Positions 25,680-33,814 of a DNA stretch of 64,000 nt are shown here, one piece after another (position 1 is the first letter of the stretch; each line of letters begins with the position of its first letter). Under the pieces are notes generated by a model. The model did not search any database and was not told the origin of the DNA. It was given only the letters and a program-made list of their open reading frames with translations. A program made the translations under genes and the position numbers. Location of the stretch: NCBI RefSeq assembly GCF_015471405.1, contig NZ_BLVZ01000016.1, forward strand, positions 1 to 64,000, given 5' to 3'. Source of the DNA: Pseudomonas cichorii. GTDB taxonomy: Bacteria; Pseudomonadota; Gammaproteobacteria; Pseudomonadales; Pseudomonadaceae.

Positions 25680-28061
25680 TTAAAACTCCAGCGTTGTGGA
25701 GATTTGCACCTGTCGCGAATCCCCTACCGAGACGAAGTAGCGGTTAACGCTTGAGGTGTAATACGTGCGGTCGAAGAGGTTTTTGACATTGAGCTGGAAC
25801 CTGACTTTCTGCCCGTCCAGCCGTGTGTCATAGGTCGCGAAGGCATCGGCGACGGTGTAGGCCGGCAAGTTGAAGTCGTTGAGCGGATTGCCCGCACGCT
25901 CCCCCACATAATGCGCACCGGCACCCAGCCGCAGGCTGTCGCCGCCCATCAGGCTGCCCATGTCATAGACCGCCGACAGAGAGCCGCTGTGGCGGGCGAC
26001 ATTCTGCAATTGCTTGCCTTTGAGCAAAGGGTCTTCAAGCACTTGGGCATCGGTGAAGGCATACCCTGCGATCAGGCTCCAGCGCTCGCTCAACTGCCCG
26101 CTGAGGTCCAGTTCCATGCCTCGCGAGCGGACTTCACCCGCCGAGCTGTAGACCGTATTGGCGGTCACGGCATCGTAGTTGGCCACCAGCACATTGCGCT
26201 TCTTGATGTCGTAGAACGCCACGGTTGCGCTAAAGGCACCTGGCACATCCCACTTGGCGCCCAGCTCCCAGGATTTGGCACGCTCGGGCAAGGTCCCGGA
26301 ATCCACCACATAACCGCCAGTCAGCGGTGCAATGCTGGAGTTGGGTTTGAAAGACTCACTGTAGCTGCCATAAAACGACAGTTGATCGGTGTAGCGATAG
26401 ACCAGACCGGCACGCGGTATCCACTGACTGCCATTGGTGTCGGTATTGACCGTGAAGGGCCGACCTCTGCCCGCCACCTGATCGAAGGTCATGAAGCGCG
26501 CGCCGCCCAGCAGAATCCACTGCTCGTTCAGGTGGATCGAGTCCTGAAGGAACAGCGAATGACTGCGCAGTATGTCGCTCTGTGCGCTGTCCGTTTCGCT
26601 GACCGTCGTGCCCTCGACTTCCTGACCATAAACCGGGTTCAGGTAACTGAACGTGGTCAGGCTTCTCTGGCGGATCAGGTCGGAGCGATAGACCTTGCGA
26701 TACTCATCGTCCAGCCCCATGAGCAGTTCATGTCGCAGGCCCGCCCACTGCACATCGCCCGCAAGGGTCACAAGGGTATAGCGATCAGTGGCCAGCGCGC
26801 CCCGGGTGCCATCCATGGAGCGAGTCAGGGTTCCATTGGTGGCGTTGACTGCCGTGACACGCACCTGGCTGGCATCGTAGGTTTCGCGGTTATAGCTGTA
26901 GCCCAGATGACCTTTCCAGCGCTCATTGAAATCATGATCCACCTCGAACCGATAAAGGTCCGAGCGCCCTTCCATGTTGTTGAAAGGCTCATCCAGCCGA
27001 CGTGTGGCAGGGATATCCAGTGGATGGTTGGTCACCGGGTCGATAGCAGTGCCGCGATCGAAGGGATAGAGAAATTCCCGGTGCTCATAAGCAGCCACCC
27101 ATTGGGTGTCTTCGCCGTACCAGGCCAGTGACGGCGCGACCAGCGATTCGCGATGAACACCGAAATTGCGCCAGTAATCTTCGTCCTGATGATCGACAAT
27201 CATCCGCCAGGCCAGCGCCGAATCCCCCACGGGGCCTGTGCTGTCCAGCGTCACGCCGCTGCCATTCTTGCCTGCGCCATAGCTGGAGCCGCGGACCGTC
27301 AGGCTATTGCCGGCCTGCAATTGCGGCCGCTTGCTGACCACGTTGATGATCCCGCCAGGGTCCTGAATCCCGTAGAGCAGGCTTGCCGGTCCCTTGAGGA
27401 CTTCAACCCGCTCGGCTGTGGCGTTCAGGTTGCGGCCCTGCACCACCGGCATGCTGTCGCGCATGATCGAGCCATCGCGGTTATCGCCAAAGCCGCGCTT
27501 CATCAGAGTGTCCTGAGTGCTGCCCAGCGTGTTGCCCTGGGTGACACCACTGATGTAGCCCAAGGCGTCATCAAGATTGCGCGGCACCTGATCGCGCAGC
27601 ACCTGTTGCGGGACGATGCTGACGCTCTGGGGTGTTTCCAGCAAGGAGCCCGACGAGCGCAATACCGAGGCGCTGGCAGGCGGCTGATAGTTGCCGCGCT
27701 CCGTCAGCCGAGAGTCGATATGGGTCGCCGCCAGATTGAGAGCGCCCGCTTCGGGCAGTTGTGTTTCCAGGGTAAACGTCTGATCGCTGGCGCGGCGATA
27801 AGCCAGTCCGGAACCTCTCAGCAAGGTGCTCAATGCCTGCTCGGCGCTGAATTGCCCGTGGAGCGCCGGAGCATCGATGCGGTAAGGCGCGTCCTGTGTG
27901 TAGATCACGCTCAGGCCGGTGACGCGGCTGAATTCACTCAAGGCCTGGGGCAAGGGCTTGGCCGGAATCGAGAAGTCGAAGGTCTGTTGCGCGGCACAGA
28001 CAGCGCCCTGAAAACAGATCCCCGCCGCCACGAATATCGTCCTGCCCAGCCAACCGCTCAT
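25680..28061 (-). CDS. TonB-dependent siderophore receptor with signalling (STN) domain
   Basis: 793 residues. The signal peptide ends near AVCA-AQ (about residue 23). The STN domain spans about 27-100 (FDFSIPAKPLPQALSEFSRV, the A-L-x-G-x-x-S-x-x-A-L pattern). The plug follows with LLETPQSVSIVPQQVLRDQV and DRDGSIMRDSMPVV-type residues, and the 22-strand barrel ends in the terminal phenylalanine (VQISTTLEF). The STN domain, present only in transducing receptors, pairs it with the FecR and sigma genes just upstream. The FpvA-like layout suggests a hydroxamate or pyoverdine-type siderophore, but the ligand is not decided by sequence. Confidence 0.92.
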   Translation of the reverse strand: MSGWLGRTIFVAAGICFQGAVCAAQQTFDFSIPAKPLPQALSEFSRVTGLSVIYTQDAPYRIDAPALHGQFSAEQALSTLLRGSGLAYRRASDQTFTLETQLPEAGALNLAATHIDSRLTERGNYQPPASASVLRSSGSLLETPQSVSIVPQQVLRDQVPRNLDDALGYISGVTQGNTLGSTQDTLMKRGFGDNRDGSIMRDSMPVVQGRNLNATAERVEVLKGPASLLYGIQDPGGIINVVSKRPQLQAGNSLTVRGSSYGAGKNGSGVTLDSTGPVGDSALAWRMIVDHQDEDYWRNFGVHRESLVAPSLAWYGEDTQWVAAYEHREFLYPFDRGTAIDPVTNHPLDIPATRRLDEPFNNMEGRSDLYRFEVDHDFNERWKGHLGYSYNRETYDASQVRVTAVNATNGTLTRSMDGTRGALATDRYTLVTLAGDVQWAGLRHELLMGLDDEYRKVYRSDLIRQRSLTTFSYLNPVYGQEVEGTTVSETDSAQSDILRSHSLFLQDSIHLNEQWILLGGARFMTFDQVAGRGRPFTVNTDTNGSQWIPRAGLVYRYTDQLSFYGSYSESFKPNSSIAPLTGGYVVDSGTLPERAKSWELGAKWDVPGAFSATVAFYDIKKRNVLVANYDAVTANTVYSSAGEVRSRGMELDLSGQLSERWSLIAGYAFTDAQVLEDPLLKGKQLQNVARHSGSLSAVYDMGSLMGGDSLRLGAGAHYVGERAGNPLNDFNLPAYTVADAFATYDTRLDGQKVRFQLNVKNLFDRTYYTSSVNRYFVSVGDSRQVQISTTLEF

Positions 28062-28121
28062 TGCCTTGCGCCTCGCCGCCTTGAAATCCGGTCCGTGGAG
28101 GATTTCCTGTTTGCCACCCCG

Positions 28122-29114
28122 TCAGCGCAGAACAATGACCCGACCCAACATGCTGTAAGTCTCGAACCCCACCACCGATTGCAATGCGGCCAATACGGCC
28201 TGCGGGTCCTTGCTGGGGAAAGTACCGCTGATGCGTTTGGCGGCCAGTTGGTCGTTAAGCACCACAATGCGGCCAGGGTAATAACGGCTCAGGTCATTGA
28301 TGACATCGGCCAGAGGCGTGCGGTAGTAATTCAGCCAGCCTTGTCGCCAGGCCAACTGGCTTTCACTGTCGATGTTTTTCGGAGCCGAAGTGGTCTTTTC
28401 GTCATAGGTCACTTGCTGACCCGCTTCCAGAATCCGTTGCTCCACACCCTTTGCCGCCTTGACCCCGACACGACCGGACAACACCGTCACCTGCGCGCCT
28501 TCGGGTTCCAGACGCACCTCGAACTGGGTGCCCAGCACGCGGGTTTCGCCGGTATGGGTATCGACCACGAAAGGTTCGCCGGTGTGGGTCACCTTGAAGA
28601 AGGCCGCGCCGCGCCGTAGCTGCACATGACGTTCGCCATGGCTGAAGTTCACGGCAATGGCACTGTCGGCATCCAGCGTGACCTGGGACTCATCAGCCAG
28701 CGTCAGGGTGCGGATCTGGCCGGGAGCCGAGACATGATCGGCGCCGAAATCGTCGGCCCAGCGTTGCGGCTGCCAGCCAGCGCCCATGGAAATCATCAGC
28801 ACCAGGCAGGCGGCCATCGCCAGACCCACCGACCAGCGTTGCAGGTTGCGACGTGGCGGCGGTGCGTCCATGGCGCGCAGCAAGTCGTCCAGCGCGGCAG
28901 CATCTTCGCGGGCGAGCCGGGCAGCGGGGACTTCGCTCAACTCCCACAACACCTGGGCCCTGCCATAGGCTTCGACATGCGCCGGGTCGGCTTGCAGCCA
29001 TTCGCTGAAGGCCAGTTGATCGGCATAGTCTGGCTGATCGTGCAGCACGCTCAGCCAGGCCAGCGCGGCTTCATCCTGAGCCGCAGTTGCAGACACAACA
29101 GGGGACGCATTCAT
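28122..29114 (-). CDS. FecR-family anti-sigma factor/signal transducer
   Basis: 330 residues. The N-terminal DUF4880-like cytoplasmic segment (AALAWLSVLHDQPDYADQLA, FSEWLQADPAHVEAYGRA) binds the sigma factor. One membrane helix lies at about 93-110 (VGLAMAACLVLMISMGAGW). The periplasmic FecR domain includes GQIRTLTLADESQVTLDADS and VLSGRVGVKAAKG, and a C-terminal STN-like piece (ISGTFPSKDPQAVLAALQSV) contacts the receptor. Its start overlaps the sigma gene stop (ATGA), and the receptor gene lies 60 bases downstream, so all three form one cell-surface signalling unit. Confidence 0.92.
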   Translation of the reverse strand: MNASPVVSATAAQDEAALAWLSVLHDQPDYADQLAFSEWLQADPAHVEAYGRAQVLWELSEVPAARLAREDAAALDDLLRAMDAPPPRRNLQRWSVGLAMAACLVLMISMGAGWQPQRWADDFGADHVSAPGQIRTLTLADESQVTLDADSAIAVNFSHGERHVQLRRGAAFFKVTHTGEPFVVDTHTGETRVLGTQFEVRLEPEGAQVTVLSGRVGVKAAKGVEQRILEAGQQVTYDEKTTSAPKNIDSESQLAWRQGWLNYYRTPLADVINDLSRYYPGRIVVLNDQLAAKRISGTFPSKDPQAVLAALQSVVGFETYSMLGRVIVLR

Positions 29115-29710
29115 CGACGAGCGTCTCCGGGCTTCGTTCGGATGGAACCTGCTGTTGTGGCGCCCTGTTCCAGGCTCGCCTTGCAGGCTTGCAAGGCGCG
29201 CATCATATGTTTTTCCACGGCACTTTGGGAAAGCCCCATGGCCTTGGCGATCTCGGCGTACTTGCGACCGTGAATGCGGTTGAGCAGGAAAATCTGTCGA
29301 GTCCGCTCAGGCAGCCCGCGCAAGGCAGCCTCGACGTGGCGCAAATCTTTGTTCGCCTCAAGCGCGGCACGCGGGTCGTTGCTGACGTCGTCGTACCCGG
29401 CCTCAAGGCTTTCGCTGATACGGCTGCGCACGCCTTCGCTGCGCAGATGGTCGATGGCGATATTGCCCGCACAGCGCAGCAGATAAGTGCTCAGTTCTTC
29501 GACCTGCACCAGAGGCCGACGCCAGAAACGCACGAACAAGTCCTGCACCAGATCCGCAGCCGTGGCCCGACAGCCTACCCGGCGGCTGACCAGCGCTTCC
29601 ATCTGCGGACGCTGGGACAGAAACACCCGCAGAAAATGCGCACGACCACCACTGGCCCCCAAAGGGTCGGCGTCAGGCCCGATGTCGGGCAGGTCAGGTT
29701 CAGGGGGCAT
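29111..29710 (-). CDS. ECF sigma factor, FecI/iron-starvation type
   Basis: 199 residues from ATG 29710; a GTG at 29722 adds four residues. Sigma-70 region 2 contains RVGCRATAADLVQDLFVRFW and region 4 contains LPERTRQIFLLNRIHGRKYA followed by EIAKAMGLSQSAVEKHMMRA, with no other domains, as in FecI-type factors. It is held by the adjacent FecR protein until the receptor binds its siderophore. No clear Fur box is seen directly before it. It is likely transcribed in an operon with DUF3649, PepSY and DUF3325 genes starting at 31971. Confidence 0.92.
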   Translation of the reverse strand: MPPEPDLPDIGPDADPLGASGGRAHFLRVFLSQRPQMEALVSRRVGCRATAADLVQDLFVRFWRRPLVQVEELSTYLLRCAGNIAIDHLRSEGVRSRISESLEAGYDDVSNDPRAALEANKDLRHVEAALRGLPERTRQIFLLNRIHGRKYAEIAKAMGLSQSAVEKHMMRALQACKASLEQGATTAGSIRTKPGDARR

Positions 29711-29722
29711 TATCACGATCAC

Positions 29723-30055
29723 TTAAACCGGCAACAGATCAAAGACAGCAAACGGGCAAAGCACCAGCCCGAAACAGGCCAGTTTCAATACCCAGCGAGG
29801 TTTGAAAGGCATCAGAAAAACCAGCAGCACCGCGCTGATCATCAATACCGCAAACCACTGCGCCAAGCCTACCCCCCAACCGGCATCATTGACCGCAACG
29901 ACCGAGGAGACGGCCAGAAAAAGCCAGCCCGCCAGCTTGAGCGCCCGGCTGCGACGCTCGGTCAGCAAGCCACTCAGCAACTCGCCGTAATGTCGTGGCA
30001 TGGACAGGCACAAGGCCGTAAAACCGATGTAGCAGAACAACGCGGCCAGCAACAT
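29723..30055 (-). CDS. DUF3325 small membrane protein
   Basis: 110 residues with three or four hydrophobic helices (about 2-18, 40-60, 64-84 and 90-107) and the motif ALCLSMPRHYGELL. This fits DUF3325, a family that accompanies PepSY-type iron-uptake genes. It ends directly before the sigma gene and begins directly after the PepSY gene stop, so all are co-transcribed. Function unknown. Confidence 0.85.
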   Translation of the reverse strand: MLLAALFCYIGFTALCLSMPRHYGELLSGLLTERRSRALKLAGWLFLAVSSVVAVNDAGWGVGLAQWFAVLMISAVLLVFLMPFKPRWVLKLACFGLVLCPFAVFDLLPV

Positions 30056-31636
30056 TCAGTTGGCCTCCTGGCGGCTGACCGGGATGGCAGGAGCGCGAGC
30101 ATTCTTGCGCACAGGCTTATCGGCACGATCAGCCCTGAACTTCAACGCCGCCCACCCGAGGAACAACCCGGTGCCCAGAGCCGTCAGGTTGAAGGCTGGC
30201 AACACCCAGCTTCCCTGTTGCAGCGCGGCAATCAGGTAATGAGCGCCGGTCAGCAGGTCGAGCACCGGCAAGCCGACGAACAACAGCGCGCCCAATCCCA
30301 ACTGCTCACGCCAGGCACTCTGACCGCTGCGCAATACCGCATGCAGAACCGACAGCCCCCAGACGATGAAAAACACATTCACTTCCCAGCCGGCACGCCC
30401 GGCAAACCCTGCCGGCAGAACCCGATTAGCCCAGAAGAAAGCCGCCACCGCGAGCATCAGGCCCGACATGCTGGCGATGTTCAGCACCTCGACCAGACGC
30501 AACTCGAAGGGCAGCACGCCGGTCTTGGCATGCTTGAGACGGCGCTTGCCCAGCCACATCACCAGCCCGGTGCCGATCATTGCAGTCCCGGCCACGCCGA
30601 AGATGAAATACAGCCAGCGCAGGGTTGGCCCGGCAAAGTGCCCGACATGCAGGCCGTACATGCCGCTGGAAATCAGCATCGGCACCGGACGCGAAGGGGT
30701 TTCGTTCTGCAAGGCGCCGCTCACGCCATTGAAAGTCAACGCGCCGCCGCGATCAGGCGTGATGCTGCCTTTGTCGTCACGGGTCAGCAGCACCGATGCA
30801 TTGATGTCGCCGGGATTGTTGACCACCACCCTCCCCACCTGGTCGCCATTCCATCGCTCGCTTGCCGAGGCCAGAAGCGGAGCGAGCGGCAGCAATTGAG
30901 CAGGCTGGCCTTCAGGCTTGGGCATGTTCGAGCCGGGGAAGACTTCACTGTAAAACGCCTGCACATTGCCGTAGCTGGTGAGAATGCTGGCAGGCATGAC
31001 CATCGACATGAAGATCACCAGACTGCTGTAGGTAATCATCAGATGAAACGGCAGAACCAGCACGCCAAGGGCGTTATGGCCGTCCAGCCAGGAGCGCTGA
31101 CCCTTGCGCGGCCGGAAGGTGAAGAACTCCTTGAAGACCTTCTTGTGAACGATGATGCCGGTCACCAGCGTCACGAACATCACCATCGCCGCAATGGTCG
31201 CCAGCCAGCGCCCCCATGGATGCGGCATCTGCAACTGGTAATGGAAGCGGTAGAAGAAGTCGCCGCCGCGAGTCTCCCGCGCCTGCACCTCGGCACCGGT
31301 CTGGGTGTCCAGCACCTTGCGTACAAAGTTGTTGCGCTGACCGGGTTTGCCTTCAGGCAGCCAGCCCACCATCAGGCCCGGCGAACGCTCGTCCGGCATA
31401 TTGATGAACCAGCGTGTGGCACCCGCCGCGTGTTGTTGCAGGTAGCTTTGCGCCAGACGGATATTGGCCTCGGCATCCACAGGACGGGCTGCAATTTCCG
31501 GCTGCATCCATTGGGTGATCTCGTCCTTGAAGTAGGAAAGCGTCCCGGTCAGGAAAATCGCGAACAGCAGCCAGCCAAACAGCAACCCGACCCAGGTGTG
31601 CAGCCAGGCCATGGCCTGACGGAAACCGTCCTTCAT
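30056..31636 (-). CDS. PepSY-associated transmembrane protein (siderophore/iron reduction type)
   Basis: 526 residues from ATG 31636, overlapping the DUF3649 stop by 4 bases. The N-terminus FRQAMAWLHTWVGLLFGWLL is the first helix of the PepSY_TM family. Large periplasmic PepSY loops follow, separated by helices near 145-170, 195-220, 350-380 and a C-terminal helix cluster. Conserved histidines occur in several helices (AWLHTWVG, DGHNALGVLVLPFHLMITYS). Family members such as FsqR-type proteins are thought to help release iron from siderophores. The iron-operon context supports this. Confidence 0.85.
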   Translation of the reverse strand: MKDGFRQAMAWLHTWVGLLFGWLLFAIFLTGTLSYFKDEITQWMQPEIAARPVDAEANIRLAQSYLQQHAAGATRWFINMPDERSPGLMVGWLPEGKPGQRNNFVRKVLDTQTGAEVQARETRGGDFFYRFHYQLQMPHPWGRWLATIAAMVMFVTLVTGIIVHKKVFKEFFTFRPRKGQRSWLDGHNALGVLVLPFHLMITYSSLVIFMSMVMPASILTSYGNVQAFYSEVFPGSNMPKPEGQPAQLLPLAPLLASASERWNGDQVGRVVVNNPGDINASVLLTRDDKGSITPDRGGALTFNGVSGALQNETPSRPVPMLISSGMYGLHVGHFAGPTLRWLYFIFGVAGTAMIGTGLVMWLGKRRLKHAKTGVLPFELRLVEVLNIASMSGLMLAVAAFFWANRVLPAGFAGRAGWEVNVFFIVWGLSVLHAVLRSGQSAWREQLGLGALLFVGLPVLDLLTGAHYLIAALQQGSWVLPAFNLTALGTGLFLGWAALKFRADRADKPVRKNARAPAIPVSRQEAN

Positions 31637-31971
31637 AGCAGCCACCGGTCACAGGCATAGGCGGCACCCAGAATTGCACAGGGCAATAACACGCCAACCC
31701 ACGCCTGCAAGGCCGTGCGGCAGGCAAAGCACCAGAGCACGGCCACCAGATACACCAGGAACGAAAGCATCATGCCGGTGACAACCGCTTCGGCACGAGG
31801 AATGGGCAGCCATTGAGCGATGCAGATGCTGGTGACCGATGCCAGCAGATACCCCGCAAAAATCGCCGCCAGCGCACGAGAGGTGACGGCCAGCCGATAG
31901 GAAACCGAAACCCCGGCGCTTTTCGCAGGGCGCTTATTGACCGCTGAGCTGTTGAGGGCTGTGCCGTGCAT
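31633..31971 (-). CDS. DUF3649 membrane protein, iron-operon associated
   Basis: 112 residues from ATG 31971, chosen for the AAAGG site upstream; an earlier start at 32040 lacks one. Three hydrophobic helices (about 28-50, 58-78, 85-105) and a short basic N-terminus match DUF3649 proteins, which regularly precede PepSY genes in pseudomonad iron clusters. It is the first gene of the operon and is divergent to fecI, with a Fur box in the shared intergenic region. Confidence 0.8.
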   Translation of the reverse strand: MHGTALNSSAVNKRPAKSAGVSVSYRLAVTSRALAAIFAGYLLASVTSICIAQWLPIPRAEAVVTGMMLSFLVYLVAVLWCFACRTALQAWVGVLLPCAILGAAYACDRWLL

Positions 31972-32090
31972 CCGAGAACCTTTACCCGATCTTGAAAGGC
32001 AATGAAAAAGCATGGGCCTGCATGACAAATCCCCTGTCACCGGACCACCGAGCAGATAATTCGTACTTGGGCACGAGAATAAAGCGCAAT

Positions 32091-32109
32091 ATTAATGATA
32101 AATATTCTC
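32091..32109 (+). promoter_or_regulatory. Fur box between the PepSY operon and fecI
   Basis: ATTAATGATAAATATTCTC matches the 19-bp Fur consensus GATAATGATAATCATTATC at 14 positions. It lies about 60 bases before the chosen fecI start and 120 bases before the divergent DUF3649 start, so it may repress both under iron sufficiency. Confidence 0.75.
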
Positions 32110-32171
32110 ATATGCAAAAGAGTCTGCCAGAATCTGCGCCATCAATGAGTCCCCGTGGATTTTTCTACGCG

Positions 32172-32675
32172 ATGCACACCGCCCAGCCCGCTCTCAGTCA
32201 TACCGTCGAAGGTTTGTACCAGGACCACCACTCCTGGCTCACGACCTGGCTACGGCGCAAACTCGGCTGCCCGCATAGCGCGGCGGATCTGGCTCAGGAC
32301 ACTTTCGTGAAGGTGATACTGGCCCGCGATACAGCGCAGATCATCGAGCCTCGCGCCTTTCTGACCACCATCGCCAAGCGGGTGCTGTGCAATCACTACA
32401 GGCGTCAGGATCTGGAGCGCGCCTATTACCAGGCGCTGGCCGATCTGCCGGAGTGCGTGGCGCCTTCCGAGGAAGACCGGGCAATCATTCTTGAAACCCT
32501 GGTGGAGCTGGATCAATTGCTGGACGGCCTGCCGGTGCCGGTCAAGCGCGCCTTCCTGCTCTCTCAGGTCGATGGCCTGAGCCATGGCGAAATCGCCTCG
32601 CAACTGGGGATCTCCATCGCGACGGTCAAGCGTCATATGAACAAGGCTGCGCTGCGCTGTTACTTCGCCTTATGA
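32172..32675 (+). CDS. fecI: FecI, ECF sigma factor for ferric citrate uptake
   Basis: 167 residues from ATG 32172, where the family-like opening MHTAQPALSHTVEGLYQDHH begins; ATG 32145 and others further upstream give no family similarity. Region 2 has RKLGCPHSAADLAQDTFVKV and region 4 has LPVPVKRAFLLSQVDGLSHG followed by EIASQLGISIATVKRHMNKA. It is followed with a 4-base overlap by fecR and then by a clear fecA, so the whole set is a Fec system: iron starvation derepresses fecI/fecR through Fur, and ferric citrate at FecA activates FecI. Confidence 0.92.
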   Translation: MHTAQPALSHTVEGLYQDHHSWLTTWLRRKLGCPHSAADLAQDTFVKVILARDTAQIIEPRAFLTTIAKRVLCNHYRRQDLERAYYQALADLPECVAPSEEDRAIILETLVELDQLLDGLPVPVKRAFLLSQVDGLSHGEIASQLGISIATVKRHMNKAALRCYFAL

Positions 32676-33649
32676 ACATGAATGCCGAATCCCTGAACAA
32701 GTCAGACATTTCCCCTGCTGTGGCCAAGCAGGCCGTGGGCTGGATGATCGAAATGCAGGAAGGCGGCCTGGACTCCCGTCGCCAGCAGGCCTGGCAGCAG
32801 TGGCTCAACGGCAATAGCGAACACCAGCGCGCCTGGGCGCATATCCAGCGGGTCAACCAGCGTTTGAGCGGGTTGTCCTCTCCTCTGGCTCATGCAGCGC
32901 TCAATGCGCCGTCCTCCAGCAGTCGCCGCCACGCACTGAAACTCTTGCTCCTGCTGGGAGCCGGTTCGGCGGCAGGCTGGGGATTACGCGACCAGATCAC
33001 GCTGCAACCTTTGCTGGCCGACCTGCACAGTGGCGTGGGCGAACAACGTAAAGAAACCCTGAGCGACGGCACACAGGTACAACTCAATACCGCCAGCGCC
33101 CTGGATGTACGCTTCGATAGCCAACAACGGCTCATCAAGCTGCTGCAAGGCGAGATTCTGATGACAGCGGCAGCCGATTCGCGCCCACTGAACCTGCTGA
33201 CGGCCGAAGGCATCGTGCATGCCTCGACCACTGCCAGCCGTTTCAACCTGCGGCAACTGGACGGCCGCACGCAACTGGCGGTGCTGGCCGGCTCACTCGA
33301 AGTCAGCCCCAGCGGTCATGTCGGCCCGGCGTTACGCTTGCAGGCCAAACAACAAGTGACCTTCAGCCACGACGCCTGGGACCCCGTACGCCCGACAGAC
33401 GCCAGCACAGGCGCGTGGGCCGAAGGCATGCTGGTCGCCTCGCAAATGAAGCTGGCGGACTTTCTGGCAGAGCTGGGCCGCTACCGTCGCGGGCGACTCA
33501 ACTGCGATGCAAAGGTCGCCAATCTGCTGATTTCCGGCAGTTACCCACTGGCGGACAGCGAACGTATTCTCGACATGCTGGAAGTCGCCCTGCCCGTTCG
33601 GGTGCAGCGGTTTACCCGGTATTGGGTGAGTGTTCAGGCCAACGTGTGA
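32672..33649 (+). CDS. fecR: FecR, anti-sigma/sensor of the ferric citrate system
   Basis: 325 residues, ATG overlapping the fecI stop. The cytoplasmic N-terminus includes WMIEMQEGGLDSRRQQAWQQ and WAHIQRVNQRL, one membrane helix is near 90-107 (ALKLLLLLGAGSAAGWGLRD), and the periplasmic FecR domain contains KETLSDGTQVQLNTASALDV and LAGSLEVSPSGHVGPAL. The C-terminus ends with an STN-like element (ISGSYPLADSERILDMLEVA). It transmits ligand occupancy of FecA to FecI. Confidence 0.92.
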   Translation: MNMNAESLNKSDISPAVAKQAVGWMIEMQEGGLDSRRQQAWQQWLNGNSEHQRAWAHIQRVNQRLSGLSSPLAHAALNAPSSSSRRHALKLLLLLGAGSAAGWGLRDQITLQPLLADLHSGVGEQRKETLSDGTQVQLNTASALDVRFDSQQRLIKLLQGEILMTAAADSRPLNLLTAEGIVHASTTASRFNLRQLDGRTQLAVLAGSLEVSPSGHVGPALRLQAKQQVTFSHDAWDPVRPTDASTGAWAEGMLVASQMKLADFLAELGRYRRGRLNCDAKVANLLISGSYPLADSERILDMLEVALPVRVQRFTRYWVSVQANV

Positions 33650-33653
33650 GCCT

Positions 33654-33711
33654 TTTTTCGCGAATGAATTCGCTCCTACGAAATCCGTAGGAGCGAATTC
33701 ATTCGCGAAAA
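33654..33711. repeat. Inverted REP pair forming a long hairpin between fecR and fecA
   Basis: TTTTTCGCGAATGAATTCGC at 33654 and its reverse complement ending at 33711 pair over about 27 bases around a short AAATC loop. With flanking T and A runs it could end transcription from fecIR and separate fecA expression, as expected since fecA has its own FecI-dependent promoter. Confidence 0.85.
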
Positions 33712-33814
33712 ACCCCGCCACAAAATTTTTTTCAAATCCGGTGAGCCGTTTTCAACCGCTCGCGTGACAGACAGGGAAAGCAACTCTAATCCTCCAGATC
33801 AAAGGACTCCCTGC

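Noticed and set aside
25911..28619. Long plus-strand readings opposite the siderophore receptor and FecR genes
   Set aside because: Antisense frames of GC-rich genes, no start signals or domains.
29087..31660. A plus-strand reading of 857 codons across the PepSY region
   Set aside because: It lies opposite the PepSY, DUF3325 and sigma genes, has no domain, and its composition (Gln/His/Arg-rich) is typical of antisense GC-rich frames.
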